52,086 nt of DNA, from positions 1-52,086 of the forward strand of contig JAQXDR010000220.1 in the NCBI GenBank assembly GCA_029251265.1. The letters run 5' to 3'. The notes below the pieces were generated by a model. The model was not told the origin of the DNA and made no database searches. It was given only the letters and a program-made list of their open reading frames with translations. Positions 26,574 to 36,183 of the stretch are shown in pieces (the first letter of the stretch is position 1; each line of letters starts with the position of its first letter). This DNA is from Pseudoprimorskyibacter sp. (GTDB lineage Bacteria; Pseudomonadota; Alphaproteobacteria; Rhodobacterales; Rhodobacteraceae). Both the position numbers and the translations under genes were made by a program.

Positions 26574-27335
26574 TTAGTCGGTCGAACGTTCCGCCCAACC
26601 GGCAAAGATTTTTTCCAACGCAACGACGACATAATAAAGGACGATCCCCAAAAAGCCGAGCGCGATTAGCACGGCAAACATCAACGGGTAGTCCGAATTG
26701 GTTTTGCCACTGTCAAACAAATGACCCAAGCCACGGCCGTGAGGGCTGACAATTTCCATCAGGTTCGTGCCAATAAATGCCAAAGTTACAGACACTTTCA
26801 GTGCTCCAAAAAATTCTGGCAAAGTCTTTGGCAGCGCGATTTTCCAGAAAATCGTGGTTTGGGACGCCCCAAGGGATTTCAAGATATCGCGGTACTCTGG
26901 CTCCAGTGTCGACAACCCGATCGAGACGGACACAGCGATTGGAAAGAACGAAATCATAAAAGCAATGAGGATGGTGTTGAAATCATGCGCTCCAACAAAC
27001 ATCAGTGCGACAATTGGCACGACAGTTGCTTTTGGAATGGCATTGAAACCAACAAGTAGGGGATACAGCGCATCCCGCATTGTGCGCGAAAACCCCATAA
27101 CCATGCCAATAGCCGTTCCCACAACCACCGCAAGCAGCAGACCGACCACAGTGCGCCACAAGGTTTGCCAGCCATAGATCAGGAAAAGCGCCCAATAGCG
27201 GTCGTATGCAGGCACCAGATCCGAGGGCGAGGCCATCTTGTAATTCGGCCAACCCATGACCCAGACCAAAGCTTCCCACAGGATCAAAAAGACGATCATT
27301 GCAGCTGTTGGCACAACAATTTGGCGCAAAGTCAT
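26574..27335 (-). CDS. NMT1/THI5-type ABC importer permease
   Basis: A 253-residue permease of the SsuC/TauC/ThiX type with about six transmembrane segments and the EAA loop EPEYRDILKSLGASQTTIFWKIALPKTLP. Its start overlaps the ATPase end by 4 bp. It forms the membrane channel for the binding protein encoded at the head of this three-gene operon. Confidence 0.93.
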   Translation of the reverse strand: MTLRQIVVPTAAMIVFLILWEALVWVMGWPNYKMASPSDLVPAYDRYWALFLIYGWQTLWRTVVGLLLAVVVGTAIGMVMGFSRTMRDALYPLLVGFNAIPKATVVPIVALMFVGAHDFNTILIAFMISFFPIAVSVSIGLSTLEPEYRDILKSLGASQTTIFWKIALPKTLPEFFGALKVSVTLAFIGTNLMEIVSPHGRGLGHLFDSGKTNSDYPLMFAVLIALGFLGIVLYYVVVALEKIFAGWAERSTD

Positions 27336-28126
27336 GTGGCGTCTCCTGCTGCGGGTGATCGCCCTTGGGCAATCTCGATCTGTTTGCGCAGCGTGCTCAG
27401 CATGTCTGCAGTTTGCGGTGTATACAGCATCTCTATGTCGCGATTATCGGTCTTCACATCCAAAACAAACTGTGTTCGTGCAGGACGCCCTGACAACACA
27501 ACCACCTGATCGGCCAAATAAATCGATTCCCGAAGATCGTGAGTGATCAAAACGCCTGTGAACGGCTCTTTTTCTTTGACTTGATGCATGATCTGCCAAA
27601 GGTCTTCACGGGTGAATGCGTCCAAAGCGCCAAAAGGCTCGTCCAAAATCAAAACATCAGGCTGGTGCACCAAAGCCCTGCAAAGAGACGCCCTTTGCCG
27701 CATCCCACCTGATAATTCGGAAGGACGCTTGTCCTCGAACCCTTCCAATCCGACCAGAGCAAGAAGATATCTTGCACGGTCTTCCTGTTCGGTGCGGCTT
27801 AGCTGTGTGGGTACAATCTCAAGCGGGAGCATGACGTTTTTCAAGACTGTGCGCCATTCCAGCATAACCGGGTTCTGAAACGCCATTCCAACCGTGGCCC
27901 GCGGGGATGTGACTTTCTTGCCTTGCAGAAACACATCGCCATCGTCGGGAAACAACAATCCGGCGATTAACTTTGTCAACGTGGATTTGCCACATCCAGA
28001 GGGGCCAACCACGGCGGTAAAGCCACCTTCGGGAACTGAGATGTCAAGCCCGTCCAACACCGGCAACGGGCCGGATGCTGTTTTGTAGGCGTGTCGTACA
28101 CCTCTGATATCAATTAAATTTTCCAT
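27332..28126 (-). CDS. NMT1/THI5-type ABC importer ATPase
   Basis: A 264-residue ATPase of the nitrate/sulfonate/taurine importer group. Walker A is VGPSGCGKST (near 33-42), signature LSGGMRQRASL, Walker B VLILDEPFGALD and switch His in LITHDLRES. The start at 28126 (MENLID) was chosen; a slightly longer form from 28150 is possible. Middle gene of the operon. Confidence 0.94.
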   Translation of the reverse strand: MENLIDIRGVRHAYKTASGPLPVLDGLDISVPEGGFTAVVGPSGCGKSTLTKLIAGLLFPDDGDVFLQGKKVTSPRATVGMAFQNPVMLEWRTVLKNVMLPLEIVPTQLSRTEQEDRARYLLALVGLEGFEDKRPSELSGGMRQRASLCRALVHQPDVLILDEPFGALDAFTREDLWQIMHQVKEKEPFTGVLITHDLRESIYLADQVVVLSGRPARTQFVLDVKTDNRDIEMLYTPQTADMLSTLRKQIEIAQGRSPAAGDAT

Positions 28127-28179
28127 GACGCTTTCGTATCGTTTGACCATCCGGACAGATGCCGGATGGTCAAATAGGT

Positions 28180-29181
28180 TCAGTTCAGCCCGAAACCGCC
28201 CTCGGGCAGGTAGGCATCGGTGAAATATAGTGCGGGATCCGCGGCATTATTAAACTCGTAGGTCATCGTAATTTGTTCCAACGAGCTCGCAAAACGGGCA
28301 TCATCGATATCGCCCATGCCGTTTGCCGTGGTGTAATCGGTCACAACATTTGAATCGATCGCCAATTGAAGCCTGCGCGTTTCAAGCCCTGCATCAGCAG
28401 CCGGGTTGCGTTTGATCAGGCTTTCAACAGCTGTTGCGGGATCGGCAATCGCATCTTTCCAGCCCGCCGCAACCCCTGCAAGAAAGCCTTTGATGATGTC
28501 GGGATTTTCTGCCGCGTAGTTGGTGTTGATGATCACCGCGTTGCCGTAAAGATCAACGCCGTAATCGGCCATCAGAATGGTCGAAATGTCATCTTCTGGA
28601 ACGCCAAGCCGGACAAGGTTTAGGTAGCTTGAAAACGAAAAGCCTGTGATGCTATCGACTTTGCCCTCTGCCAGCATGGGCTCGCGCGTTGGAAAGCCCA
28701 CTGGTTCGACGGTGATCTTGCTGACGTCCAAACCGTTGGCTTGCGCAAAAATCGGAAATTGTGCCCATGCGCCGTCAGGTGGCGGGGCCCCAAGCACGGA
28801 GCCTTCCAGATCCGCAGGCGTGCTGACACCTTGACTGTGACGACCCACAATTGCGAATGCGGGTTTGTCATAGACCATCATTGCTGCGATGACAGGCGCA
28901 CCAGGATTTTGATCCAGAAACTTGATCAACGAATTGATATCAGCAAAACCCACGGGAAATGCGCCGGTGGCCACCTTTGGTATGGCGTTCAGCGATCCTT
29001 GTCCGGCCGTGATCTCAACACTTAGGCCGGCTTGGGCAAAGTGACCATTGTCGATGGCTGCGAAATAGGGGGCAGATGGTCCCTCAAATTTCCAATCTAG
29101 GGCAAAGTTTACCTGTGTTTCGGCTTGAACCAGCGAGGCGGCCAACAGGGTCGATGCTGTGGCTATGGCTCGGATATACAT
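28180..29181 (-). CDS. NMT1/THI5-type ABC importer substrate-binding protein
   Basis: A 333-residue periplasmic binding protein with a signal peptide (YIRAIATASTLLAASLVQAE) and an AAAGGA site before the start at 29181. NMT1-family features are VNFALDWKFEGPSAPYFAAI near the mature N-terminus and the QGSLNAIPKVATG loop. Related systems import pyrimidine (thiamin precursor), sulfonates or riboflavin. No thiamin genes and no recognisable TPP riboswitch were found nearby, so the ligand stays open. Confidence 0.92.
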   Translation of the reverse strand: MYIRAIATASTLLAASLVQAETQVNFALDWKFEGPSAPYFAAIDNGHFAQAGLSVEITAGQGSLNAIPKVATGAFPVGFADINSLIKFLDQNPGAPVIAAMMVYDKPAFAIVGRHSQGVSTPADLEGSVLGAPPPDGAWAQFPIFAQANGLDVSKITVEPVGFPTREPMLAEGKVDSITGFSFSSYLNLVRLGVPEDDISTILMADYGVDLYGNAVIINTNYAAENPDIIKGFLAGVAAGWKDAIADPATAVESLIKRNPAADAGLETRRLQLAIDSNVVTDYTTANGMGDIDDARFASSLEQITMTYEFNNAADPALYFTDAYLPEGGFGLN

Positions 29182-29716
29182 TGTGTGTGTCCTTTCGATG
29201 TGTCGCAGAGTTGGTCCGCGCAATTTTTTCTATGTCCACAGCTGTCATTCCAGCAGGCGGCGCAGCGAGCGCTTATCACACTGGCACTTGCCTCTTCTTT
29301 AGGCAAGTCTTGATGGATATGCGCACAAAGCATGCAGTTCACGGTAACGAGCGGCCCTATTGGGAGGTAACAGAGATGCCCTCAGTAAAGCCGCAATCCA
29401 ACAAGACAATCGTGGTGTCCAAGAAGCATGTTTGGGCAAATTTTATATTGTATCTCGCTATAAATCTGCGAGGGGGTACCTAGAAATCCCTGTCATGCAA
29501 AACAGGGCAAAAGGGCCGCTTTGTGGTGGAACATGCGCCCAGTATGGGTCACCAAAGAAGGCTTTTGATGACCCTTGCAATCTCTGGATAGGTGATTTTT
29601 CGGCATAACTGTAAAAGAACACGGTTTGATACACGGGGATGTTCAAAGATCAGATGCTCTGGCAATCGTAGGCGGGTCGTGCGACATATTTGGACTGTAT
29701 GACAGGAGGGCTTTGC
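29182..29716. other. Intergenic region between the NMT1-type importer and nudC
   Basis: These 535 bases are divergent promoter space. An inverted repeat CTTGCC (29287-29292) / GGCAAG (29302-29307) lies about 110 bp upstream of the importer and may be an operator. A short open frame with a good ribosome binding site (29376-29483) is listed separately. Nothing else was recognised. Confidence 0.45.
29376..29483 (+). CDS. Possible small protein of 35 residues
   Basis: The ATG at 29376 follows TGGGAGG by 8 nt, a very good ribosome binding site. The encoded peptide is basic at its N-terminus and has a hydrophobic stretch (WANFILYLAINL), as in small membrane-associated peptides. No family was recognised, and an overlapping frame is also open. 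It may be a real small gene or a gene remnant. Confidence 0.28.
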   Translation: MPSVKPQSNKTIVVSKKHVWANFILYLAINLRGGT

Positions 29717-30679
29717 ATGCGACACGCCGAAGACGTGATATTTGGTGGATCAGCGTTGGACCGGGCGGCCGAAATTCGGGGTAATCGTGCGATACTCGCA
29801 GAACTCAAATCCGATCCTGATACCCGGTGCATTGTTTTCTGGCGGGGAAAGCCGTTGTTTTCGTCTGACATAACGGATGCGCTGGCTCGGGTGGCAATGG
29901 ACCACCCTGTGCTGGCAGACGCCGCAGAGCCAATCCTTTTGGGTCGTGAGAATGGCAAAGCCCTGTTTGCGGCCGATATCTCGGCATGGGAACCGGATAA
30001 CCTTGATGCCACGGCAATGCAGGTTTTTGCGGATCCTACACGACAGCAGCATCCTGCATTACCCAAAGCCGTGTTTGTTGAACTGCGCTTGGCGATGACC
30101 TTGATATCAGCGCGCGATGCGGAATTGGCGGCAACTGCCAAAGCCGTCTTTGGATGGCACAGCACGCATCGGTTTTGCGCGCGCTGTGGGGCTGAATCAA
30201 AAATGACCATGGCAGGGTGGCAACGCGATTGTGACAGCTGTGGTGCACATCATTTCCCGCGAACCGATCCGGTTGTGATTATGCTGGTTACACGTGGTAA
30301 CTCGACGCTTCTGGGGCGGTCTCCACATTGGCCAGAGGGCATGTATTCATGTCTCGCGGGATTTGTGGAACCGGGCGAGACGATCGAGGCCGCTGTTCGC
30401 CGTGAAACGATGGAAGAGGCGGGTGTTGCGGTGGGTCGCGTGCGGTATCTGGCCAGTCAGCCATGGCCGTTCCCCGCATCGCTTATGCTGGGCTGTCAGG
30501 GAGAGGCTCTGTCGCGGGACATAACCCTCGATCCCAATGAACTCGAGGATGCCTGCTGGGTGACCCGCGAGGAGCTTGCCGAGGCTATGGCTGGACAATC
30601 GGATTGGCTGAAACCAGCGCGCGAGGGCGCGATTGCACATTTTTTGCTGCGCAACTGGTTGGCGGACAGGTTGGATTGA
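29717..30679 (+). CDS. nudC: NAD+ diphosphatase NudC
   Basis: A 320-residue Nudix hydrolase that cleaves NAD(H) to NMN(H) and AMP and also removes NAD caps from RNA in characterised bacteria. A four-cysteine zinc site (CARC ... CDSC) is followed by the Nudix box GFVEPGETIEAAVRRETMEE, and SQPWPFPASLMLG is the NudC-specific SQPWPFPxS motif. The start at 29717 is chosen for the AGGAGG 7-8 nt upstream rather than the earlier in-frame ATGs at 29690 and 29699. Confidence 0.96.
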   Translation: MRHAEDVIFGGSALDRAAEIRGNRAILAELKSDPDTRCIVFWRGKPLFSSDITDALARVAMDHPVLADAAEPILLGRENGKALFAADISAWEPDNLDATAMQVFADPTRQQHPALPKAVFVELRLAMTLISARDAELAATAKAVFGWHSTHRFCARCGAESKMTMAGWQRDCDSCGAHHFPRTDPVVIMLVTRGNSTLLGRSPHWPEGMYSCLAGFVEPGETIEAAVRRETMEEAGVAVGRVRYLASQPWPFPASLMLGCQGEALSRDITLDPNELEDACWVTREELAEAMAGQSDWLKPAREGAIAHFLLRNWLADRLD

Positions 30680-30682
30680 TCG

Positions 30683-31147
30683 GTGAATCTAACGGCTTCG
30701 GTTCCGTGCGGCGCCCGGCTTGACGACGTTTGGCGGGTTCTTACCGATCAAAAGACGATCGAAACTCTGGCATCTGCCCGAGGTATCGCTTTGCAGGCGC
30801 GGGTTGGAACGCCTTTGACATGGTCTGTGCAGCTGACCCTGAAAGATGGGCCTTGGCATGGCGAGGTCATATTGACGCCAATACCCGCAACTTGGGCTTT
30901 GTCAGTTTGTGTCGCTGTGCAGGCAGATCATGGACAGATTGCCGGCCAAGCTGTCATGGATATACGTTTGCGTACCAATAGACAAAAGACCACGGATGCG
31001 CGGGTTATGGTGCGCATTCAGGCCAAATCGCTGTCCGGCAAAATACTACTGCAGTCGATGACACTGGCCCGAGGTCGGATCGAGGCGCAACTGCGCGAGG
31101 TGTTAAACGGGGTGGCCTGTGACATCCAAATGTTATGTGTACAATAA
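30683..31147 (+). CDS. SRPBCC-like protein
   Basis: A 154-residue protein opening with a GTG codon 3 bp after nudC, so probably co-transcribed. The start VPCGARLDDVWRVLTDQKTIETLA resembles the beginning of START/SRPBCC hydrophobic-ligand folds. No catalytic motif or membrane segment was identified. The function is unknown; fold assignment is moderate. Confidence 0.6.
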   Translation: MNLTASVPCGARLDDVWRVLTDQKTIETLASARGIALQARVGTPLTWSVQLTLKDGPWHGEVILTPIPATWALSVCVAVQADHGQIAGQAVMDIRLRTNRQKTTDARVMVRIQAKSLSGKILLQSMTLARGRIEAQLREVLNGVACDIQMLCVQ

Positions 31148-31251
31148 GTCAGGCAACCGACTTTCTAATAGATGGGGCAGTCATGGTCTTCGGGGCTGGA
31201 CAAAAAAGTAATAAGCCCCACCTCAAGCCATGTAGACTAAGGGGTTCGTAC

Positions 31252-32070
31252 ATGACCATATTTTCTAAGACACGAAATGGCTTCGCTGTGCTTTGGATGA
31301 TGGTGGGGCCAGTGGCTGCACATGAGTTTTTCATTGAACCGCAAATGTATTCCGTGCCTGCTGACGCGGAGATCGTCGCGTCGCTTCGGGTTGGAGAGAA
31401 TATGACAGGCGTGCGCCAGCCGTATATTCCCCCGAATTTCCGCCGGTTTGATCTGGTTATGGATGGGCAGGTCTGGGCTGTGCCGGGCCGCGCTGGTGAT
31501 CGGCCTGCACTGCGTATGAAGGCCCCTGCCGAAGGTCTGGCGGTCGTGGGGCATGTCACCCGCGATTACAGGCTGACGTATACCGAATGGTCGAAGTTTG
31601 AAGCATTTGTAAATCATAAAGGCGCGGCTTGGGCTATTGACGCGCACAAAGAGCGTGGACTCAATACAGACAGAGTTGTCGAACAATATGCACGTTTTGG
31701 CAAAAGCCTTGTTGCCGTGGGTCATGGGCGGGGCTCTGATACTGCCATTGGTTTGAGAACCGAGATTGTTGCCGGTGCTAACCCGTATACTGACGATCTA
31801 AAAGACGGGATGCCCGTCACCGTTTTGATGGATGGCGCGCCAAGGGCAGATGCCCAGATTGAAGTCTTTGACAAGGATCCGGATGGGGCTGTGAACGTCA
31901 GTATCCGGACCGCAGATGCATCGGGGCGCGCCATTATTCCGGTCAGTGCGGGGCACAGTTATCTCGTCGATGCGGTCGCGGTATTGCCAATGCAGCCGGC
32001 CACCTTGAACGATCCGAGTTGGGAGACGCTTTGGGCGTCACTTACGTTCGCAGTGCCTGACGAACGCTGA
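31252..32070 (+). CDS. Periplasmic DUF4198-type protein
   Basis: A 272-residue exported protein. The start at 31252 gives a signal peptide ending at VGPVAAHEF, and the mature protein begins with His-Glu-Phe, typical of DUF4198 proteins linked to metal uptake. Two beta-sandwich-like parts follow. In-frame codons upstream of 31252 overlap the previous gene's end and are not convincing. No metal transporter lies next to it here. The role is inferred from family only. Confidence 0.78.
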   Translation: MTIFSKTRNGFAVLWMMVGPVAAHEFFIEPQMYSVPADAEIVASLRVGENMTGVRQPYIPPNFRRFDLVMDGQVWAVPGRAGDRPALRMKAPAEGLAVVGHVTRDYRLTYTEWSKFEAFVNHKGAAWAIDAHKERGLNTDRVVEQYARFGKSLVAVGHGRGSDTAIGLRTEIVAGANPYTDDLKDGMPVTVLMDGAPRADAQIEVFDKDPDGAVNVSIRTADASGRAIIPVSAGHSYLVDAVAVLPMQPATLNDPSWETLWASLTFAVPDER

Positions 32071-32186
32071 TCTTTTCTGCGTCTTGTCAAATGAGCGCCT
32101 TAATCGGCGCACAGGGTATGCCCGACCAGCCCCTTGCGGGGCCGCACGGGCGGCTGGCACCAGGTCGAAATGATGGAAAAAGGCAC
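32071..32186. terminator. Hairpin-rich convergent intergenic segment
   Basis: Between the convergent DUF4198 and hemC genes, GCGCC (32095-32099) pairs with GGCGC (32106-32110), and a second GC-rich inverted repeat (CCAGCC ... GGCTGG) lies near 32125-32157. No T tracts follow, so these are at best weak, bidirectional terminators. Confidence 0.3.
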
Positions 32187-33143
32187 TCAGCCAGTGCGCC
32201 AGTCGAAAAAGTCCGGGCCAGCCTGCGATTTTAGGTCAAGTGCAAGATCGCGGCCTAGTTCTGCGCCCTCAGAGAGCGTGCCTTCGCGGCTTCCAGATAG
32301 GCTCTGGCTGCCGTCTGGGCGCAGGATTTCACCCCTCAGGGTCAAGGTATTCCCATGTAGCACGGCCAGTCCGGCAATGGGTGTTTCACAACTTCCGTCC
32401 AAGGCTGCAAGAAATGCCCGTTCTGCGGCCAGTCTTTGGGCTGTTGGAATATGGTGAATCGGCGCGAGTAGATCCGCCGTATCAACGTCGTCTTCGCGCC
32501 GTTCGATCCCGATCGCACCTTGGGCCACTGCCGGCAACATTTCATCAGGCTCTAGTGGGGTCATTGGCACATTCTGGGCATCCAGTCTGACCAGTCCAGC
32601 CATCGCCAGAAATGTTGCCCTGGCAACGCCATCATGAAGCTTTTTCAATCTGGTTTGAACGTTTCCCCTGAATTCCACGACGGTTAAATCAGGTCTGCGG
32701 GTCAGAAGTTGTGCGCGTCGCCGCAAGCTGGATGTCCCAACGACAGCCCCTTGAGGCAGATCATCGAGGCTATGGATGCCGTCTGCAACCAGTGCGTCAC
32801 GCACGTCAACGCGGGGCAGGTAGCAATCCAGAATCAAACCAAGTGGTTGGTCAGACGGCATATCCTTCATCGAATGTACCGCGATATCGATACTGCCTGC
32901 CAACAATTGTTCTTCGATTTCGCGCGTGAACAGTCCCTTGTTCCCGATCTCTTTCAAGGGCCGGTCCGCGTCGATTAATACACGATCGTCCCCCGTTGTT
33001 TTGATCACAATGATTTTAAAGGCCTCATGCGGCAGGTCATGGGCGCGGGACAAGCGGGCGCGAACTTCGTAGGCCTGGGCCAAAGCCAAGGGCGAACCGC
33101 GTGTGCCGATATTGAGCGGGGTGTAAGGCGAGGGCGTTTTCAT
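32187..33143 (-). CDS. hemC: Hydroxymethylbilane synthase (porphobilinogen deaminase)
   Basis: A 318-residue enzyme that polymerises four porphobilinogens to hydroxymethylbilane in heme biosynthesis. It starts NIGTRGSPLALAQ, contains DRPLKEIGNKGLFTREIE, and carries the cofactor-binding cysteine in LDGSCETPIAG. The start at 33143 was chosen by family fit; the ribosome site is weak, and 33155 is an alternative. It is divergent from hemE, with 103 bp for both promoters. Confidence 0.96.
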   Translation of the reverse strand: MKTPSPYTPLNIGTRGSPLALAQAYEVRARLSRAHDLPHEAFKIIVIKTTGDDRVLIDADRPLKEIGNKGLFTREIEEQLLAGSIDIAVHSMKDMPSDQPLGLILDCYLPRVDVRDALVADGIHSLDDLPQGAVVGTSSLRRRAQLLTRRPDLTVVEFRGNVQTRLKKLHDGVARATFLAMAGLVRLDAQNVPMTPLEPDEMLPAVAQGAIGIERREDDVDTADLLAPIHHIPTAQRLAAERAFLAALDGSCETPIAGLAVLHGNTLTLRGEILRPDGSQSLSGSREGTLSEGAELGRDLALDLKSQAGPDFFDWRTG

Positions 33144-33246
33144 AACCCAACGCATAGCGGTATGCGCAGCGGCGGACAAGCTTTCGCATGACGGGTGGGC
33201 TTGACATATGATCAAGGGGTGTCACACCAGAGGCGGAAAAGATCAC
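33144..33246. promoter_or_regulatory. Divergent hemC/hemE promoter region
   Basis: The 103-bp gap between the hemC and hemE starts must drive two heme genes in opposite directions. No clear operator was picked out. Confidence 0.4.
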
Positions 33247-34290
33247 ATGGAGACACAGCGCATGACCAAGTTAATTTTGCGGGCGCTTGCAGGTGAGGCG
33301 TTGCCGACGCCCCCGATTTGGATGATGCGACAGGCGGGACGGTATCTTCCCGAATACAAAGCGACGCGCGCGCAGGCCGGAGATTTTTTGTCACTATGCT
33401 ATAACCCTGAATTGGCAGCCGAGGTGACTTTGCAGCCGATCAGGCGCTATGGTTTTGATGCCGCGATTTTATTTGCGGATATTTTGTTGATCCCACAAGC
33501 TTTGGGGGCTGATCTTTGGTTTGTCACGGGCGAGGGGCCACGGCTTTCGACGATCACGTCTCAAGCTGATTTCGACAAGTTGGGGCGCGGACAAATGATC
33601 CACGAGACTTTGTCTCCGATCTATGACACCGTGCGTATCCTGCGCCGCGAATTGCCATCTGAAACGACATTGATCGGATTTGCAGGAGCGCCGTGGACTG
33701 TGGCTACCTATATGATTGCGGGCCGCGGCACGCCGGATCAAGGGCCTGCACATGCGCTTAAGGCAGAAAATCCTGTGGTCTTTGATGCGTTGATAGAGCG
33801 GCTAACTGAGGCGACCATCGATTACCTGTCGGCGCAGATTGATGCGGGGGCCGAGGTTGTCAAACTTTTTGATAGCTGGGCCGGGTCGTTGAACGCCGCC
33901 GATTTTGTACGCTACGCATTAGAGCCCGCACGAATGATCACCGCCGAGCTTAAGTCGCGCTACCCTGATATCCCCGTAATTGCCTTTCCACGTCAGGCTG
34001 GCACCGCCTACGAAGGTTTTGCCCGTGCTACTGGGGCTGATTGCATTGCGCTTGATGCGGGTGTGGACCCCGAGTGGGCTGCGACGCATGTTCAGGTCGA
34101 TGGGTGTGTGCAGGGAAATCTGGACAGCCGTCATATGGTGACCGGGGGCGATGCGTTGGTCGCGGATACGCGCAAGATTGTTGATGCGCTTCGCGGTGGT
34201 GCACATATTTTCAATCTTGGCCATGGCATCACACCAGATGCAGATCCCGAGAACGTTCAGCTGATGATCGACACTGTGCGTAACGGCTAG
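33247..34290 (+). CDS. hemE: Uroporphyrinogen decarboxylase
   Basis: A 347-residue enzyme that decarboxylates uroporphyrinogen III to coproporphyrinogen III. The signature [16 protein letters not shown] lies near the N-terminus and [16 protein letters not shown] mid-protein; the C-terminal [16 protein letters not shown] segment is also typical. The ATG at 33247 is preceded by GGCGGAAAAG; the ATG at 33262 is possible. Together with hemC it belongs to cytoplasmic tetrapyrrole synthesis. Confidence 0.96.
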   Translation: METQRMTKLILRALAGEALPTPPIWMMRQAGRYLPEYKATRAQAGDFLSLCYNPELAAEVTLQPIRRYGFDAAILFADILLIPQALGADLWFVTGEGPRLSTITSQADFDKLGRGQMIHETLSPIYDTVRILRRELPSETTLIGFAGAPWTVATYMIAGRGTPDQGPAHALKAENPVVFDALIERLTEATIDYLSAQIDAGAEVVKLFDSWAGSLNAADFVRYALEPARMITAELKSRYPDIPVIAFPRQAGTAYEGFARATGADCIALDAGVDPEWAATHVQVDGCVQGNLDSRHMVTGGDALVADTRKIVDALRGGAHIFNLGHGITPDADPENVQLMIDTVRNG

Positions 34291-34387
34291 GTCTCGCGGC
34301 ATATAAAATTTTGTATAAGAGCCATGCATGGGGCCGCCGTTGGCAATCTACACACGGCGTTCTATCCTATGCGTATGGAGTATTTGA

Positions 34388-35341
34388 ATGAAAGGGTCGG
34401 TCATGACCGCGATGGTTTCTATCGATGCCGTTGGAAAATCTTATGCCAGTGGGTTTGAGGCGCTGAAGGGCGTGTCATTGGACATTCATCAAGGTGAAAT
34501 TCTTGCTTTGCTAGGTCCGAATGGTGCTGGAAAGACCACACTGATTTCGTGCATCTGTGGCATCAGTCGCCCGACCCGGGGTGTGATCACGGTGGGAGGG
34601 CACGATGTTATCGATGATTTCCGCGCGGCCCGCCGTTTGGTCGGTCTGGTGCCACAAGAGATTAATCTTGAGCCTTTTGAGAAGGTCATGAACAGTGTGC
34701 GGCTGTCACGTGGTCTTTTTGGAAAGCCACGAAATGATGCCTTTTTGGAAAAGGTTTTGAAACGTCTGTCTTTGTGGGACAAACGCAATGCTCGGATATC
34801 GGAACTTTCTGGCGGTATGAAGCGCAGGGTTTTGATCGCTAAGGCGCTTAGCCATGAACCGCGCGTGCTGTTTCTGGACGAGCCTACCGCTGGTGTGGAT
34901 GTTGAATTGCGTCGGGACATGTGGGACATCGTGGCCCAGCTCAAGGCGGACGGTGTGACGATTATCCTGACCACCCATTACATCGAAGAAGCCGAGGCAA
35001 TCGCCGATCGTGTCGGGGTCATTAACAAAGGTGAGCTGCTTCTGGTTGAAGAAAAAGCTGCGCTGATGAACCGGATGGGGCGCAAGGAACTGCGGATTGA
35101 ATTATCCGAGCCGGTAGCTGCTATCCCCGAGGGTCTATCGGACTATAACTTACGACTTGAAGACGACGGCCTGACACTCGTTTATCCCTATGATGTGCGC
35201 AAAGAACGTACCGGCATCACGCGGTTGATCAGTGATTTCGGAGCAGCAGGTCTTTTATTACGAGACATATCGACCCGACAAAATTCGCTTGAGGATATTT
35301 TCGTTGGGCTGGTGAAAGAACAAGATGGAGACGCGGCATGA
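34388..35341 (+). CDS. ABC-2-type exporter ATPase
   Basis: A 317-residue ATPase. Walker [10 protein letters not shown], signature LSGGMKRR, Walker [13 protein letters not shown] and switch His in [14 protein letters not shown] are all present, followed by a C-terminal extension typical of drug/polysaccharide-type exporters. It overlaps the permease start by 4 bp. Start at 34388 (GGAG upstream) or 34403. The exported compound is unknown. Confidence 0.92.
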   Translation: MKGSVMTAMVSIDAVGKSYASGFEALKGVSLDIHQGEILALLGPNGAGKTTLISCICGISRPTRGVITVGGHDVIDDFRAARRLVGLVPQEINLEPFEKVMNSVRLSRGLFGKPRNDAFLEKVLKRLSLWDKRNARISELSGGMKRRVLIAKALSHEPRVLFLDEPTAGVDVELRRDMWDIVAQLKADGVTIILTTHYIEEAEAIADRVGVINKGELLLVEEKAALMNRMGRKELRIELSEPVAAIPEGLSDYNLRLEDDGLTLVYPYDVRKERTGITRLISDFGAAGLLLRDISTRQNSLEDIFVGLVKEQDGDAA

Positions 35342-36099
35342 ACTGGCAGGCTGTATACGCTATGTATAGCTTTGAAATGGCGCGTTTTTTTCGGACCATT
35401 ACGCAAAGTTTCGTATCGCCGGTGATCTCAACGTCGTTGTATTTTGTGGTTTTCGGATCGGCGATCGGCTCGCGGATCCAAGAAGTGGACGGGGTAAGCT
35501 ACGGGGCTTTTATCGTTCCGGGGCTTATCATGCTGACCGTGATGACGCAGGCCTTGTCGAATGCCAGTTTTGGGATCTACTTTCCCAAATTTATTGGCAC
35601 GATATACGAGCTTTTGTCAGCACCCGTGAATTTCATCGAGATTGTGATCGGCTATGTTGGTGCTGCGGCAACCAAATCCATGTTCATTGGTTTGGTTATC
35701 CTCGGGACCTCTGCACTGTTTGTGGATCTGAAAATTCAGGCGCCATTGGCGATGCTGGCGTTTTTAGTACTTACCTGCCTGTCTTTTTCATTGATGGGCT
35801 TCATCATCGGAATCTGGGCGGGAAACTTTGAACAACTGCAGTTGGTCCCTTTGCTGGTGGTGACCCCACTAGTGTTTCTGGGCGGTTCGTTTTATTCGAT
35901 TTCCATGTTGCCGCCGTTTTGGCAGACCGTGACGCTGTTTAATCCGGTTGTATATTTGATCTCGGGGTTTCGCTGGTCGTTTTTTGGGATAGCAGATGTG
36001 CCGATAGGCATCAGTTTACTTGCCATAAGCGCGTTTACGGTCATCTGTATTGGAATAATCTGGTGGATTTTCAAAACGGGTTGGCGCATCCGTAGCTGA
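35338..36099 (+). CDS. ABC-2-type exporter permease
   Basis: A 253-residue membrane protein with about six transmembrane segments. The N-terminal amphipathic segment ([20 protein letters not shown]) and [26 protein letters not shown] are typical of the ABC-2 permease family. Translationally coupled to the ATPase. Confidence 0.92.
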   Translation: MNWQAVYAMYSFEMARFFRTITQSFVSPVISTSLYFVVFGSAIGSRIQEVDGVSYGAFIVPGLIMLTVMTQALSNASFGIYFPKFIGTIYELLSAPVNFIEIVIGYVGAAATKSMFIGLVILGTSALFVDLKIQAPLAMLAFLVLTCLSFSLMGFIIGIWAGNFEQLQLVPLLVVTPLVFLGGSFYSISMLPPFWQTVTLFNPVVYLISGFRWSFFGIADVPIGISLLAISAFTVICIGIIWWIFKTGWRIRS

Positions 36100-36183
36100 G
36101 TCTGTGGCTGTATGAATTTTACTGGTTCTGAGTGATTGTCGCGCTTTTACCTTGTTTGGCGCAGAAAGGCTTAACCCGTTATC

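Noticed and set aside
29182-29375. TPP riboswitch before the NMT1-type importer
   Set aside because: No CTGAGA core was found on the minus strand.
29360-29608. Frame of 82 codons overlapping the small 35-codon frame
   Set aside because: It would need a TTG start with no ribosome binding site upstream; the 35-codon frame in the other register has the better signals.
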